Notes: generated from the sequence alone by a model not told the origin. 64,000 bases of DNA from Aquilaria yunnanensis (GCA_039654915.1 CM077599.1:81374001-81438000), one strand, 5' to 3'; counted from the stretch's first letter, positions 54,101 to 64,000 are shown. Numbers and translations: made by a program.

Positions 54101-56146
54101 CCAGAGATCAAGCAGGTCTGTTCTATTAATCCAATTTGCAAAGTATCAAATGCAGATCATGCATATACTTTGTGCTTTCTGTTTGTCTTTATGCAAATGG
54201 TGTGCATCTAAATATGGAGACAAAAGTGACCTATAGATAAGCATGGTCTTACTTCTTACATCTGACAAGGATCTACCCAGCAGATCTTTAGTTTTCAACA
54301 TGAAAATTTCTCCAGCCTCAGAGTGTGGGTGCAGAACATAAGATATTGCACAAAGAGTGAATCACACTTTACACCAATATGAATAACTAGAGGAAAATAT
54401 GGCTATCCTTGGGTTGGACAAAGTATAGAAAGAGGATTGCTGAACTGTAGCATAAACGTGAAAAAAATTACAGATCCCCAGTGATGTATGTTGGTCAGGC
54501 ATGAAAAATTACAGGATATAAATTGATGCCTCCAGGAGAAATAGATAGTCGCTGCCGTAAAGGTTGAGTTACCAGGCTTTGGCTTGTTTTGGCTCTAAGT
54601 GGCGGTCAAATGGTTGATCTAGGCTGTGCAAGCAGCCAGTTCATTCTGGCTGTGGAATGAAAACCTTGGCATGGTCTAATTATTGGCCTCCACACATCAC
54701 TCAGATACTTCTCTTGCATTACTTACTGAATCCACACAGATGCACTGAGTCAGGTTTTGTTGAATTGTTGCAGAGTTTTGTTTAAGATCCTAGTGTAGAA
54801 GCTGTAAAACAACTGTTTCCATGAGATTTTAGGTTATATCTTATATCCTTTGCCCCAAAATTCTGCTTGTGGAGGAATGTTTGATGTTTAAAGGTGTAAA
54901 TGTTAAAGCTGTGGAAGCTATATCCATTGCAAAACTAAACATCTAAGTATTTGTATTGTTTAGGATGATGAGGATGAAGAGGAGGAGGAGGAAGGAGGAT
55001 TAAGCAAATCCGGGAAAGAGTTAAAGAAGCTGCTTGGAAAAGCTGGTGGGCTCAATGAGTCAGATGTGGATGATGATGATGATGATGAAAGTGTAAGTTT
55101 CAGGTTTAGTTGAGATCCCCTTATGATATCTGCGTTCTATAAAAAACTGAAGCAGCTTTAATCTAACTTTATTGCAAAGTGGAATTGTGTTTGCATCTAC
55201 TAGACTTTCTTGGTTGACCTCTGCAGGGAGATGATGATTTGAACTTTACTTCTGCTGCGGCTTCGAAACAAAAGGACACACCTAAAGAAGAACCTGTTGA
55301 AAGCAGTCCACTGAAACCAGCACCTGCAGCAGCTGGTCGTGGAACTCCATCTGCCTCCAAGTCAAAGGGAAAGAGAAAAGCAACTGGCGACGAGGCAAAA
55401 GCATCTAATGGTGCACCACCAAAAAAGGTTAAATCAGAAAATGTAAGTCATTAACATGATAAGTCATTAACATGATTTCCCCGCATAACTTGTTCATCTT
55501 TTTGTCCCACATCATCATTTTTGTTTCACCTGGGGAAAGTGATCTGGTTTCTTGTTGGACAGCAGGAGCTGAAGCCTTCTGTGAAAGAGGAGGCTTCACC
55601 AGCTACAAAGAGTGGTTTGCCTCAAAAAGGTGCATCATCATCTTCAAAAGCTGGGTCAACAAGTACATCAGCACATCCATCCTCAAAAGCTGGTGCTACA
55701 CCAAGCGGTCCTGTGACTGAAGAGGAAATCAGAAATGTTTTAATGCAGAATGCACCTGTTACAACACAAGATCTCGTGGCTAAATTCAGGGCCAGGCTAA
55801 AATCTCAAGAGGTGAGCGCGGTTTTCTCAAGTCTTCAGCTGTTGTTCTAATTGCTTTCATTTATGCATCTCTTCACAAAATGGGGCTTGCTTGGTCTAAG
55901 ATTTGAGTTATGGACCTTCTGATTTCTTTGGAGTAGGTGTTGCCTCTTAAAACTTTTGTTCCACCTTAAAGTTGAAAAGCACAATATAAACTAATGCAAA
56001 TAGTTAGTCATATGTTGCACTTGTATTTCTCTTTGTTGATGAGTTCTCTGTCACAGGACAAGAATGCTTTTGCTGGCATCCTCAGGAGAATATCTAAAAT
56101 ACAGAAAACTAGTGGATCTAACTTCGTTGTCTTGAGAGAGAAGTGA
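51192..56146 (+). CDS. Transcription initiation factor IIF subunit alpha (TFIIF-alpha, RAP74), nine exons
   Basis: Exons: 51192-51362, 52598-52756, 53136-53281, 53366-53736, 54000-54115, 54964-55092, 55227-55442, 55563-55811 and 56057-56146. All phases fit and give 548 residues. With TFIIF beta it binds RNA polymerase II, stabilises the preinitiation complex and supports early elongation. The N-terminus has the plant-type four-cysteine pair (CSGCGS, then CLTCGK and CFECGA). The dimerisation region follows (KNYFIGRFATGLPNF, PWFLEDETGQFQYQG, GSWYNFNKVAQYKQLTLEEA). The middle is the typical acidic, Gly/Ser/Lys-rich linker (GGDLDMDDDDIEKGDDWEHE). The C-terminal winged helix is EEEIRNVLMQNAPVTTQDLV through ILRRISKIQK to FVVLREK. 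Exon 1 ends at CGA|GTTCGG, a weak donor fixed by frame. Exon 8 has a tandem CAGCAG acceptor. Partial copies lie downstream. Confidence 0.95.
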
Positions 56147-56654
56147 TGTTCGGATTCAAATCCGTGCATATGATATGATCTTTACACTCACTTCAGCGGC
56201 AAGAAAACTAGAGAGCTGCAGGGTGCTTTGTATTTTGCGAGGGGCAAACAGTGACATAGTGTTCTTAACAACTAGTAGACCAGTATATAATGCATTTAAC
56301 AGTTCCTAATCTTGGTTTTCTGATCATTCTTGTTGGATTTTGAACCTTTTGTATTTGTATCTGTTTGTATAGTACTTCGTCCGTTGCAAAATATTTCACC
56401 TTCAGAACCTCCAGGCTTCTTAGCTGTTATATATCCCAATCATGTTTATCACAACAAATTAAAGCAATCATTAACCCTGCTAATATTTTTCTCTCTTCTT
56501 CATCTTTAGTAATTTGTTCAATTTCTTCCAAATCAATGTTTTCTTTATGTTTGATTTTTATCATTTGTTCAAATCTTAAGAAGCCAACGAAATATCAGTA
56601 CCATCTCAACTTGAAAAATGTTGGGCATAAATAAGTTTTTAAGATGATGTGGTA
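56147..56654. other. 3' region of the TFIIF-alpha gene
   Basis: Probably 3' UTR followed by AT-rich intergenic DNA. No other gene was recognised. Confidence 0.5.
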
Positions 56655-56790
56655 CATTACCTGTTTGTTTAAGTTTAATTATACCTAGTTAACACGTTTT
56701 TAAACCGGGACCCATTTCTAGTGGTAGGGTCTTTACCTTTTGTCTCCTTAGCTCCTGATATTATGTTTCTGAATGGTCACTCCCTGTTAC
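56655..56790 (+). repeat. Dispersed repeat, copy 2
   Basis: Collinear with 4545-4680 (TTACCTGTTTGTTTAAG, then GTTAACAC, then GGGACCCATTTCTAGTG). Unclassified. Confidence 0.5.
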
Positions 56791-57630
56791 CAACAACTCT
56801 CTTTCTGACCAAGCCTCCCTTAAAACCTGAATCTTACTCCTACCTTCATGGGTGTTGCCACTGTAAGTGCTTTCTCAGTTACTCTCTCATCCAATCTAAG
56901 TGGATAATCTTCTACTTTGTTGGCTTCTTTCCCTACAATCCGTAGGCCCAGCTCCATTTCCGAGCTTGGTCAAGCCCAAGTCACTATTCTTAGACGAGGT
57001 TGAGCTTGGTCTCGGGTTCTGGCCATTGTTGTTCAAGTGATGGAGACGAGTAAAGCGCCTACAATTGTTGAGGTGGATTTTGGTAATAGGAGTTCTCTGA
57101 TCTACATTAGATTTGAGCAAGCATGGGCTCCTGCAAGACATTTCTCTATCAATACGCCCAAAATGGGACACAATAAATTGGTGAGACCTTTAGCCAGAAA
57201 GAACCCATGGATTCAAGTTGAGAAAATTTTGGGTTGAGAGCTTCGGATAGGGTTTAAAGATGGTCACCTACATCTTTGACAATAAAGGGGAGAAAAGGCT
57301 GTCACGTGTTCACTTTGTGTGGCATGGACCATAAAAACGAGTAACTTTTTAGGCATATATAAACAAGGCTCAAATGACATTTTTCTCTCTCCCATAAAAC
57401 ACATTAACATTGTCTCATTAAGTTGAAACAAACTGGCCTAAGTCTAGACCACAGAATTATTGTAAAAGGGATCTATTTAGGAAACTTGTAGCTCATGAGC
57501 TTTTGTTTAATGGACAATTAATCTAAAGCATAAATGGTATGAAATAAGAGGCACTGGTCTTTGATGTGCTGTGTTGAGCCTTTAAGTTGAGCATGCTCAG
57601 TCATGAGCAGAAATGCAAAAGAAGACGCTA
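56791..57630. other. Intergenic, no gene supported
   Basis: A moderately GC-rich block at 56930-57240 contains a frame starting at 57037 with no recognised domain. The rest is AT-rich. Confidence 0.4.
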
Positions 57631-57700
57631 CTGAAAAGATAGAAATTGCAAAAAGCTTGATTGAGCTAGAAGGAGATGTTGGGTGCAGCGATCGTGGCCA
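57631..57700 (-). pseudogene. Fragment of a phytocyanin 3' end
   Basis: The minus strand encodes QHLLLAQSSFLQFLSF. The underlying DNA (GAGC-AGAAGG-GATGTTGGG) matches the end region of the phytocyanin gene at about 62388-62420. Only a short 3' piece is present. Confidence 0.55.
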
Positions 57701-57984
57701 GTTTGAGTCAGATTCTTTAGAGGATTGGCAACTCTAAAAGAAGTGGATAAGTGACTTGTGTAACAAGAAACCCATGCAGCATGCATGTAAACTCTCAAAT
57801 TAACCCTAAACAAGCATAATGTATATAAATTCACTGGACTTAACAGGACCCTGATCGATGTTTCTAACTTGAGCAGCATCATAAGTCACTATCATGGATA
57901 TGGCTCCTAGTTAAAAAAGAATGCAGCAGTGTGCCAAAGAGTTTCATGATGAAGCTTACTTTCCTATATGATTCATTTGTCACA

Positions 57985-58290
57985 GAAAACATATACACTT
58001 GGGGAAGTGATCGGTTTGCTTATTGGAAACCAGGGGACAAAACCTTCTGTTACAGAGGAGGCCTCCCCTGCCACAGAGAGTGGTTTGCCTCAGGAAGGTG
58101 CATCATCATCTTCAAAAGCTGGGCTAGCAAGTATGCCTGCGCAACTATCTTCAGAAGCCAGTGGTCCACCAAGCAGGCCTGTGGCTGAAGAAGAAATCAG
58201 GAATGTTGTAATGAAGAATGCACCTATTATGCTGCAGGATCTTGTAGCTAAATTCAAAGCTACCCTAAAATCTCAAGAGGTAACTGCTGT
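57985..58290 (+). pseudogene. Duplicated fragment of TFIIF-alpha (end of intron 7, exon 8, start of intron 8)
   Basis: Aligns with 55545-55830 of the TFIIF-alpha gene. It shares GAGGC-TC-CC-GC-ACAGAGAGTGG-type text, the protein blocks SGLPQEGASSSSKAG and VAEEEIRNVVMKNAP, and the junction CTCAAGAG|GTAACTGC. The exon frame is still open, but there is no promoter, no earlier exons and no final exon. It is therefore a partial duplicate, though it could be spliced as a stray downstream exon. Confidence 0.8.
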
Positions 58291-58494
58291 TTCTCAGGTC
58301 TTGTTCATTTGTTGTTTCTGTTACACAAGCAAACAGATTTTGAAAGGAAGAAGACTTCCGTTGGTAGTAAAGTTTGTTCCTAGCAAACTATGTCGAATGG
58401 TTACTCTTCAAGTCAAAAGTCAAGTGTCTACCCAGGAACTACCTTAGGTTCTGGGTTTACAGATATTGGGAGTGATGGATATGTGCAAGTAGAA

Positions 58495-58805
58495 AAGGAG
58501 AGCGGGGTGGTTTAGCAGGATTGCAGAATCTTGGAAATACTTGTTTTATTAATAGTGCTATTCAGTGTTTGGTCACACTCTACGTCTGGTCGAGTGTTTC
58601 TTGCATGATTACAGCGATGAAATAGACACGGAGAATCCACTGGGAATGCAGTTTTGCAGGACGAGCTTGCTCTTGCATTTGGTGAGCTGTTACGTAAATT
58701 ATGGTCCTCTGGGAAAACCGCCATTGCACCACCTGTGTTCAAGGGAAAACTTGCTCGATTTGCACCAGAGTTTAGTGGTTACAACCAGCAAGATTCTCAG
58801 GCAGG
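58495..58805 (+). pseudogene. Ubiquitin-specific protease (UBP/USP) catalytic-domain fragment, frameshifted
   Basis: Across three frames the text reads GLAGLQNLGNTCFINSAIQC (the Cys box holding the catalytic cysteine), then LVECFLHDYSDEIDTENPLG, then LAFGELLRKLWSSGKTAIAP and LARFAPEFSGYNQQDSQ. This is the start of the USP domain of plant UBPs that carry N-terminal DUSP domains (UBP5/8/9/10-type). At least two frameshifts are present (near 58575 and 58648), there are no introns and the domain ends abruptly. It is a dead fragment, probably copied from a gene elsewhere. Confidence 0.75.
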
Positions 58806-58974
58806 TACTGTTTAAGGTTCATGTTCCTGTGTCGTGAGTTTATGTTTCATATTAAGAAGTAATTATTGAGCAAGTTAAACCGAGGCATACCTGTTTCTCA
58901 TATAAGATTTGATTTGATGTGAAAACTAATTATTACTAAGCAAAAGGCAAAACTAATTATTACTAGGTGTAGCG

Positions 58975-59545
58975 GCGTGGCTATGGATGGGAACTAATAC
59001 TCCTCCAAGACTGACGGAAGGATAGATCTTCTATAACTATGCTTCTGCTCTTGAAGTTGAGATTCCGGCCATCCAAGGAGCTATTAACACAGCTTTAAGG
59101 TTTGCATTACAAGATATTACTCCCTTCTTCCCATAAATTTTGATATATTTGACTTTTTGTTGTATTTTGACTCAATTTTATTCATATTTTTTTTGTTAAA
59201 AAAAATAAAAAAAATATTTAGAAACTACATATCTTGAATTATCATTCATATACAAAGACTTTGTATTTATATATTAAAATGTTGAAAATAAAAAATCATA
59301 GATTAATTGCCAAAAACAAATGGATCAAAACTTTTGAGACGGAGGGAGTACTATTTTTATAAATTGTTTTCAGGCTCTGATAGCTTTATGAGGTCGTTTG
59401 GTTCTCAATGGCCCAGTGGCTAACCTAGTTCAATCTCTCACAGCTACAATAAAGAACTTGGATTGTTGTGCTCTGATGGTGGTGCCTTGCCAGCTTGTGT
59501 CTCCTACTCATAATTATGCTACATCTCTTCTTTCTCATTATCTTT
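58975..59545 (+). pseudogene. Decayed LINE RNase H-like fragment, split by a Stowaway MITE
   Basis: Before the MITE the text reads ASALEVEIPAIQGAINTALR. After it, GPVANLVQSLTATIKN and then SPTHNYATSLLSHYL. The pattern resembles the RNase H-like region at the end of plant LINE ORF2 proteins (a Glu near SALEVE, then an Asp-less decayed segment). Stops and missing catalytic residues show decay. Assignment is tentative. Confidence 0.35.
59120..59348. mobile_element. Stowaway-type MITE (Tc1/mariner derived)
   Basis: The ends are CTCCCTTCTTCCC and, inverted, CTCCCTCCGTCTC, close to the Stowaway terminal consensus. A TA duplication flanks it (59118-59119 and 59349-59350). It is 229 bp, AT-rich and noncoding. 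Confidence 0.85.
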
Positions 59546-59816
59546 AGTAATATGATTCTAGTTACAAAAAAAAAAAAGCTACTATTTACCAGCAACTCTT
59601 GATCATCAAAAGAATATTGGAGATGATTCACCTAGTTCTAATTTCTAAAATGCAAAAGTAGCCAAAACTCAAATTTGAGTTTCGTTTGGTCAAACGACTC
59701 AAACCTGCAAAATCAGTATTCTTTGTTGACCAAAACCTACTGGTTCCTTTGGCAGTTTTTCCAAAAGAAGTGAAGTCATAACTTATTTCAAATAAACCTT
59801 CTTTGTTAACCAAATC

Positions 59817-59859
<43 letters not shown>

Positions 59860-61584
59860 TGTAAACACACACCTCAGCAGAACTTCATATATCGGCTTGC
59901 TCACTTAACTTTAGTTTCAGGTTTTATGGAAAACATACTCATATAACCTTATTCAACAGACTGACTTAATCTCGAGTTCATAGAGTACACAACCAAATAC
60001 ATAAAAACTAGATTTTTAAGCTTTAGACCATTTACATTACAGAACAACATCTACCTAAGTGAACACAGCATACAAACCTGAGCGCAACTGATCCTCACTT
60101 CTACCCTTTACCTGGAATACTCCAGCAAACTCTTCACTGCAACTTTCACCACTACTTAAACCTGAAAACTTGACACTAAAATGAACTGTATCATAAGCCC
60201 AAATCACCACAATCTTGTTCACACTAGAGGTTCAAAGGTGAGGTGTTTAATCTCAATAAGGTTCCACAATTGTCAGAAACATAACAGTGTTTGTCCCTTT
60301 CTCTGGAGGCTAAAATCTGGCAACTAAGCCATTGAACTTCCACTGTCTTGAACTACCATAATTATCAGAATATTCTTCTTTCAAGCTTACGCGGTAAAGC
60401 TTTTATATCAAACTTACAGGCTAACAGTTAACAGAAGCAGTAACTTATCATTTCAGGCATGCGATTCTAACAAGAACTACCTCCAACAGTGTGTATAATT
60501 TAATAAATTCAACTAGAAGTTTAGGTTTGATGAGAATGGGAACGCTTAGAGTAGACATTGGCGGTGTTTTGGGAGAGCGGTGGAGCCACGGGTGTAGTCC
60601 CCTCTGGTGGCGGTGGTAGGTTGCAAGATTCTCGGGTTAGGGTTTCTGCAAAAGGTTATGGAAGTGGGCCAAGAAGGAGGTTGGTGAGTTAAGGCCCAGT
60701 GGGCCTGGTCTGTTATGGTCAATTTTGTTTCTTCAGTTGACTCTAATGGGTCTAATTTCGGAGAAGAAAGTGGGCCAACATTTTTCAGTAATGGGGTCTT
60801 TATTAATAAGGTTGATTTTAGTGTCTGAAATTTATTTGATAAGGATGTGTCATACACTAGGTCACCATCAAGCCAGGTGTGATGGGTGTGATCAGTTTTC
60901 CTTGAAAATCTTGAAAAATCTTGATAAGATAAAGATTAAGAAGAATAGCAGCAAGAAGGAAAGCATTCATTCAATTAAAAAGTAAAAAAGAAATGTTTGG
61001 AATGAGAAATTAAATCTCCAAAAAGGAGCATATCGAACTAACCAGTATTTCATTTCTTAAAAAAATGTGGGTAATGGATGTGAGCATTGGCTTTTTTCTG
61101 GGCATGGGTGTTTGTAATTGTTGGGGTTATGTTTTGTATTTCTTGGATTCTAGTGTTAGTTTTTGTTTCTTATTGCTGTCCAAAAAAGAAAAGGCTAATT
61201 ACTGTGATTCAAGAACAGAATTTTCAGCAGAAAAGAGATTTGTGAAACGTCTCTTCTTCCCCTTGGGCAACTACTTCCTAGACTCTGAATTTCTCCAATC
61301 TTATGGCTCAACCCTTAGAGTTACACTCTTTAAAATTCACCAACTCAGCTATACAGCTTCTGTCAACTGCTCCCCAGTTTGAACTAGACTCCTTTACTAC
61401 ATAGATGGCCTTGGATCCCACCTGTCGCCATCCAGTTCCTATATTAACCTTTCCAAACACAACGTTAAGCTAATAAGACGACTAATTGCCACCCAAACCT
61501 TCTCTGAATCTTAATCGAATTTGTTAAGTTTATTGCTTGCCTTTTTAAACACTAGATAATGCTCCACCGCCAAAGATTATTGAG
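59546..61584. other. Intergenic, no gene supported
   Basis: AT-rich. A (TA)n microsatellite lies at about 59819-59858. A frame at 60725-60985 includes CHTLGHHQARC, which resembles a retroelement zinc knuckle but lacks the first Cys pair in context. No intact gene. Confidence 0.4.
59819..59858 (+). repeat. (TA)n microsatellite
   Basis: An uninterrupted TA run of about 38 bp. Confidence 0.95.
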
Positions 61585-61865
61585 AAAGTTACAATTAACC
61601 TTCTAAAACTTACCATAACTTATAGTTTGTTTTCTTTATTTTTGAAAATTTATATTTTATCCTTGAATTTTTTATATTGTCTTATAACAACTTTTGAAAC
61701 TGTAATTTAAATTATACGATAGTCATATTTCAATAATATTAATCTCTCCAATATTTTTTTTATAATTAATAGATATTTTAAATTATTAATTTTTTCTTTC
61801 TATAAATTTATTTTTCTTCCTGCAAATTCATATAAACACCTTTTAAAGCTGAGGTGGGTTAGGTA
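61585..61865. mobile_element. MITE family A, truncated copy 2
   Basis: Matches the reverse complement of 2965-3383. Shared blocks are AACTTTTGAAACT, TAATTTAAATT, TAATAGATATTTTAAATTAT and TTTCTTTCTATAAAT. One end is missing or diverged. Confidence 0.55.
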
Positions 61866-61914
61866 TGAAAAAAATATAAAAACTTTTGGTGCAACACCAA
61901 AGTTCCCCACATGC

Positions 61915-62290
61915 ATCTCTAACAATAGCGATGAGGCAAAAGCGTCCAATGGTGCAACACCAAAGTGTTTCAAGGCAATGTTTCATCTTGGGAAAAGTGA
62001 TGTGTTTACTCGTTGGACGGCAGGACTCGAAAGCTTCTACGAAAGTGGAGGCCTCGCCTGGTACAGAGAGTGGCTTGCCTCAGAGAGGTGCATCATCATT
62101 TTCAAAAGCTGGGTCGACGAGTACATTTGGACAACCGTCCTCAAACGCCAGTGCTCCACCAAGTCGGCCGGTGACTGAACAGGTAGTCAGAAATTTCTTG
62201 GTGTAGGAGTTGGCTCTCAAGACTTTTGTTCCACCGTGTAAAGTCGAAAAGCATAATATAAACTGACGCAAATAGCCAGTCATGTCTTAT
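61915..62290 (+). pseudogene. Second duplicated fragment of TFIIF-alpha (parts of exon 7, exon 8 and intron 8)
   Basis: Starts with exon-7 text (GATGAGGCAAAAGCGTCCAA), runs through exon-8 text (GTGGCTTGCCTCAGAGAGGTG) to about 62185, then jumps to intron-8 text (CTTTTGTTCCACC, AATATAAACT). Compared with 55395-56020, segments are missing at both junctions. The frame of exon 8 is lost. It abuts the phytocyanin gene. Confidence 0.75.
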
Positions 62291-62321
62291 GAATTTATTA
62301 AATAAGTGGCACAAGAACAGG

Positions 62322-63000
62322 CTACTGATAAGATAGGTAATAATACAACATAAGCCCAGAAAACAACAACGCAGGAAGGCTTGAAAGCCTGACTGAGCCA
62401 GAAGGGGATGTTGGGGAAACGGCCGTGGGCGTGGCCTGAACAGTTGATGGTGTTCCTTGAGACACAACCTCGATGTGGAGCTTAAGGCCACCCTTACACG
62501 TCTCCGGCCGGCCACTTGAGAAGTAACGTGCACCTTCCTCCCCAAGAGAAATGGCAATCAGGCCATTGGTGTACATCCTTATGGGATTACTCACATCACA
62601 GGACTCGTAATCCTCTGCGCTCTTCAGCTCAGCAACACTCTCCTGACCCGAGTGCGCGAACCCTGCAAAAATTGTAGACCACAGAATACAGGTAACCTTT
62701 GAAGACGCAGATTCGCCGCCCAATTATATATACCAAAAAAATGTAAACCATAGCTAATCTTTGGGGGGGGGGGGGGGGGGGGGGACTAGAGAACAAAAAA
62801 TAAGAGAGAAAAATCTAGAAGGGCTTACAGATTCTGTCTCCAACCTTGAAGGTCCTGCCAGAGGACCAAGCGGCAACATCGGTTGAAGGTTCCCAACCAC
62901 GGTCGTCCCCAACAACATGGTGAACCTGGGCTGCAACCCAAACCGAGCTGGGTCTAGCGGCCAGTGTCAGGATAAGCAGAGCTACAACCATCATCTTCAT
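62322..63000 (-). CDS. GPI-anchored phytocyanin / early nodulin-like protein without copper ligands, two exons
   Basis: Exon 1 is 63000-62829, the intron 62828-62663 (GT-AG) and exon 2 62662-62322, giving 170 residues. The frame is fixed by the split Trp codon in DRIWFAHSG. A signal peptide is visible at 1-24 (MVVALLILTLAARPSSVWVA), then the plastocyanin-like domain (VVGDDRGWEPSTDVAAWSSG, then CDVSNPIRMYTNG), a Pro/Ser/Thr linker and a hydrophobic tail (LPALLFSGLMLYYYLS) that fits GPI anchoring. The positions that bind copper in cupredoxins are changed: E65 in GQESV, S for Cys and T for His in YFSSGRPETCKGG, Leu for the axial ligand. Structural cysteines remain. So it should sit on the outer plasma-membrane face without copper chemistry, as in ENODL proteins. 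The intron holds a 22-base C run. Confidence 0.88.
62763..62784 (+). repeat. Poly-G tract of 22 bases (C tract in the intron, minus strand)
   Basis: 22 consecutive G on the plus strand, within the phytocyanin intron. Length is prone to sequencing error. Confidence 0.9.
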
Positions 63001-63029
63001 GATTGATACAATTTTTTCCTGTCATAAAC

Positions 63030-63040
63030 TATATATATAT
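63030..63040 (-). promoter_or_regulatory. TATA-like box upstream of the phytocyanin gene
   Basis: An ATATATATAT run about 30-40 bp upstream of the ATG at 63000. That distance would leave almost no leader, so the true core promoter may lie further out. Confidence 0.35.
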
Positions 63041-63564
63041 TTGGTTTGGTTTGGTTTCTCCGATGAATAGCCGGTCCGGGGGACAATGAAGGAGTGGTTG
63101 GCAAGGAAAGACACATGTGGCACTGTTTTTAATAAAAATAACTCGGTTCTTTGTCCAGCCACCAGTCAACTGCCCAACAAAAAACTACCAGTCAACAGTT
63201 TTGAAGTCGAAAAGCTCAAAAAGCAAGTCTCGTTATCTTCTTAACGAAGGAAATAAGGAATCCTTCACATCAAATTGCATAGATATTTTTTCTTTTTTCT
63301 TTTGACCACACTTTGACCACAACGTTTTAAAATTCCGTTTATATGTCAACGTTTTCTAACTCATCGAGTCAAAATACTAGCCAAACATATTAAAAAAAAA
63401 AAAACACGGGATAGGGTATGTATTTATCCTCGAAAGCTAACTTACACATACACTCATGCATCACACATCAATTCTTTTTGGTACGTAAGAGAGAGAAGAC
63501 AGTGGATTGAGTGATTGAACCTTCAATTTTTTGGTAATAACCACAAGTCTTAATTATTTTTAGA
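63041..63564. other. Intergenic, upstream of the phytocyanin gene
   Basis: Includes TTTGACCAC motifs (W-box-like) at about 63301-63320 and an A-run at about 63391-63402. No gene seen. Confidence 0.4.
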
Positions 63565-63900
63565 GGTAATTTATTTTAACTTGAGTTAATTGATTTATTT
63601 TTATTTTTATATTTTTTTATCTAAAATTAATTTTATTTGAAAGTCAGTATTATATAGATATAATAATTTATTTGAACGTAAATTTTGATAATATTGTTAA
63701 TTTTTTATAAATTTTTCTTTTTTAAGGTGTTAAAATAGAAAAATTCATAAAAATTTAGCAAGATTATAAAAAAATTATTTTTAATAAATTATTGCAATTG
63801 CATAATATTGAATTTTAATTAAAATTAATTCTAGGTAAAAAAATATAAAAATAAAAATAAGTCATTTTGTAGTTAATTGACTTAAGTTAAAATGAATTGG
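63565..63900. mobile_element. Palindromic MITE, family B copy 2
   Basis: Collinear with 9868-10210 and similarly self-complementary (left TTATTTTAACTTGAGTTAAT, right AAGTTAAAATGAATTGG). Noncoding. Confidence 0.6.
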
Positions 63901-64000
63901 ATGTTAATTAAAACTTGGTTGTTATGCAGCATACATTTTGTTGTCTGATGGATTTGTTCTAATAAATCAATTTAGAATTTTGATGGTAACAAAATATTTA

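Noticed and set aside
60725..60985. Frame with CHTLGHHQARC resembling a zinc knuckle
   Set aside because: Only half of a CCHC pattern, in a short isolated frame. Could be a LINE ORF1 relic but not supportable.

Overview
The window looks like nuclear DNA of a flowering plant, most likely a eudicot. It is AT-rich, its genes have GT-AG introns with plant-type splice sites, and it holds plant gene families (RhoGDI, a BAG/IQ co-chaperone, TFIIF-alpha, a phytocyanin) among Ty3/gypsy, Mutator-like, hAT and Stowaway elements. The species cannot be named from the sequence alone.

Layout. 0-14 kb is almost gene-free and made of DNA-transposon debris: a 2.5 kb Mutator-like element with 9-bp target duplications and a GRF zinc-finger relic, a SINE-like/LINE chimera with an 18-bp duplication, a second gene-fragment-carrying Mutator-like element, a 1 kb fold-back element and a hAT element. 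14.8-16.4 kb is a five-exon RhoGDI gene (+). 18.3-19.4 kb is another Mutator-like element. 19.9-20.2 kb encodes a small secreted cysteine-rich protein (+). 21.1-21.7 kb is a BAG5-like gene (-).

23.3-46.5 kb is a nest of two Ty3/gypsy elements, both reading on the minus strand. The outer one (23322-46486; TSD GCATT; LTRs about 6.5% diverged) is Tat-like and carries an antisense, intron-containing gene between pol and the 3' LTR. It is dead through many nonsense transitions. An Athila-like element (31706-44244; TSD GCGGT; two 1374-bp LTRs about 2% diverged) has jumped into its gag. It keeps a full pol frame and an env-position ORF. A palindromic element (core TGGCGACGCGTCGCCA) recurs with fixed 31- and 50-bp spacing both in the U3 promoter and upstream of the env-position ORF. 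This suggests a duplicated regulatory module and an internal promoter, and is the most unusual signal in the window.

46.7-50.9 kb holds two more Mutator-like elements and a second copy of the hAT family. 51.2-56.1 kb is a nine-exon gene for TFIIF alpha (+). 57.6-62.3 kb is a graveyard of partial duplicates: two TFIIF-alpha fragments, a phytocyanin tail, a ubiquitin-protease fragment and a LINE RNase H relic split by a Stowaway MITE. 62.3-63.0 kb is a two-exon GPI-anchored phytocyanin gene (-) lacking the copper ligands. The window ends in a palindromic MITE also present at 9.9 kb.

The host genes are unrelated single-copy functions and do not form a pathway. All repeat boundaries, splice sites and mismatch counts were worked out by eye from the sequence.
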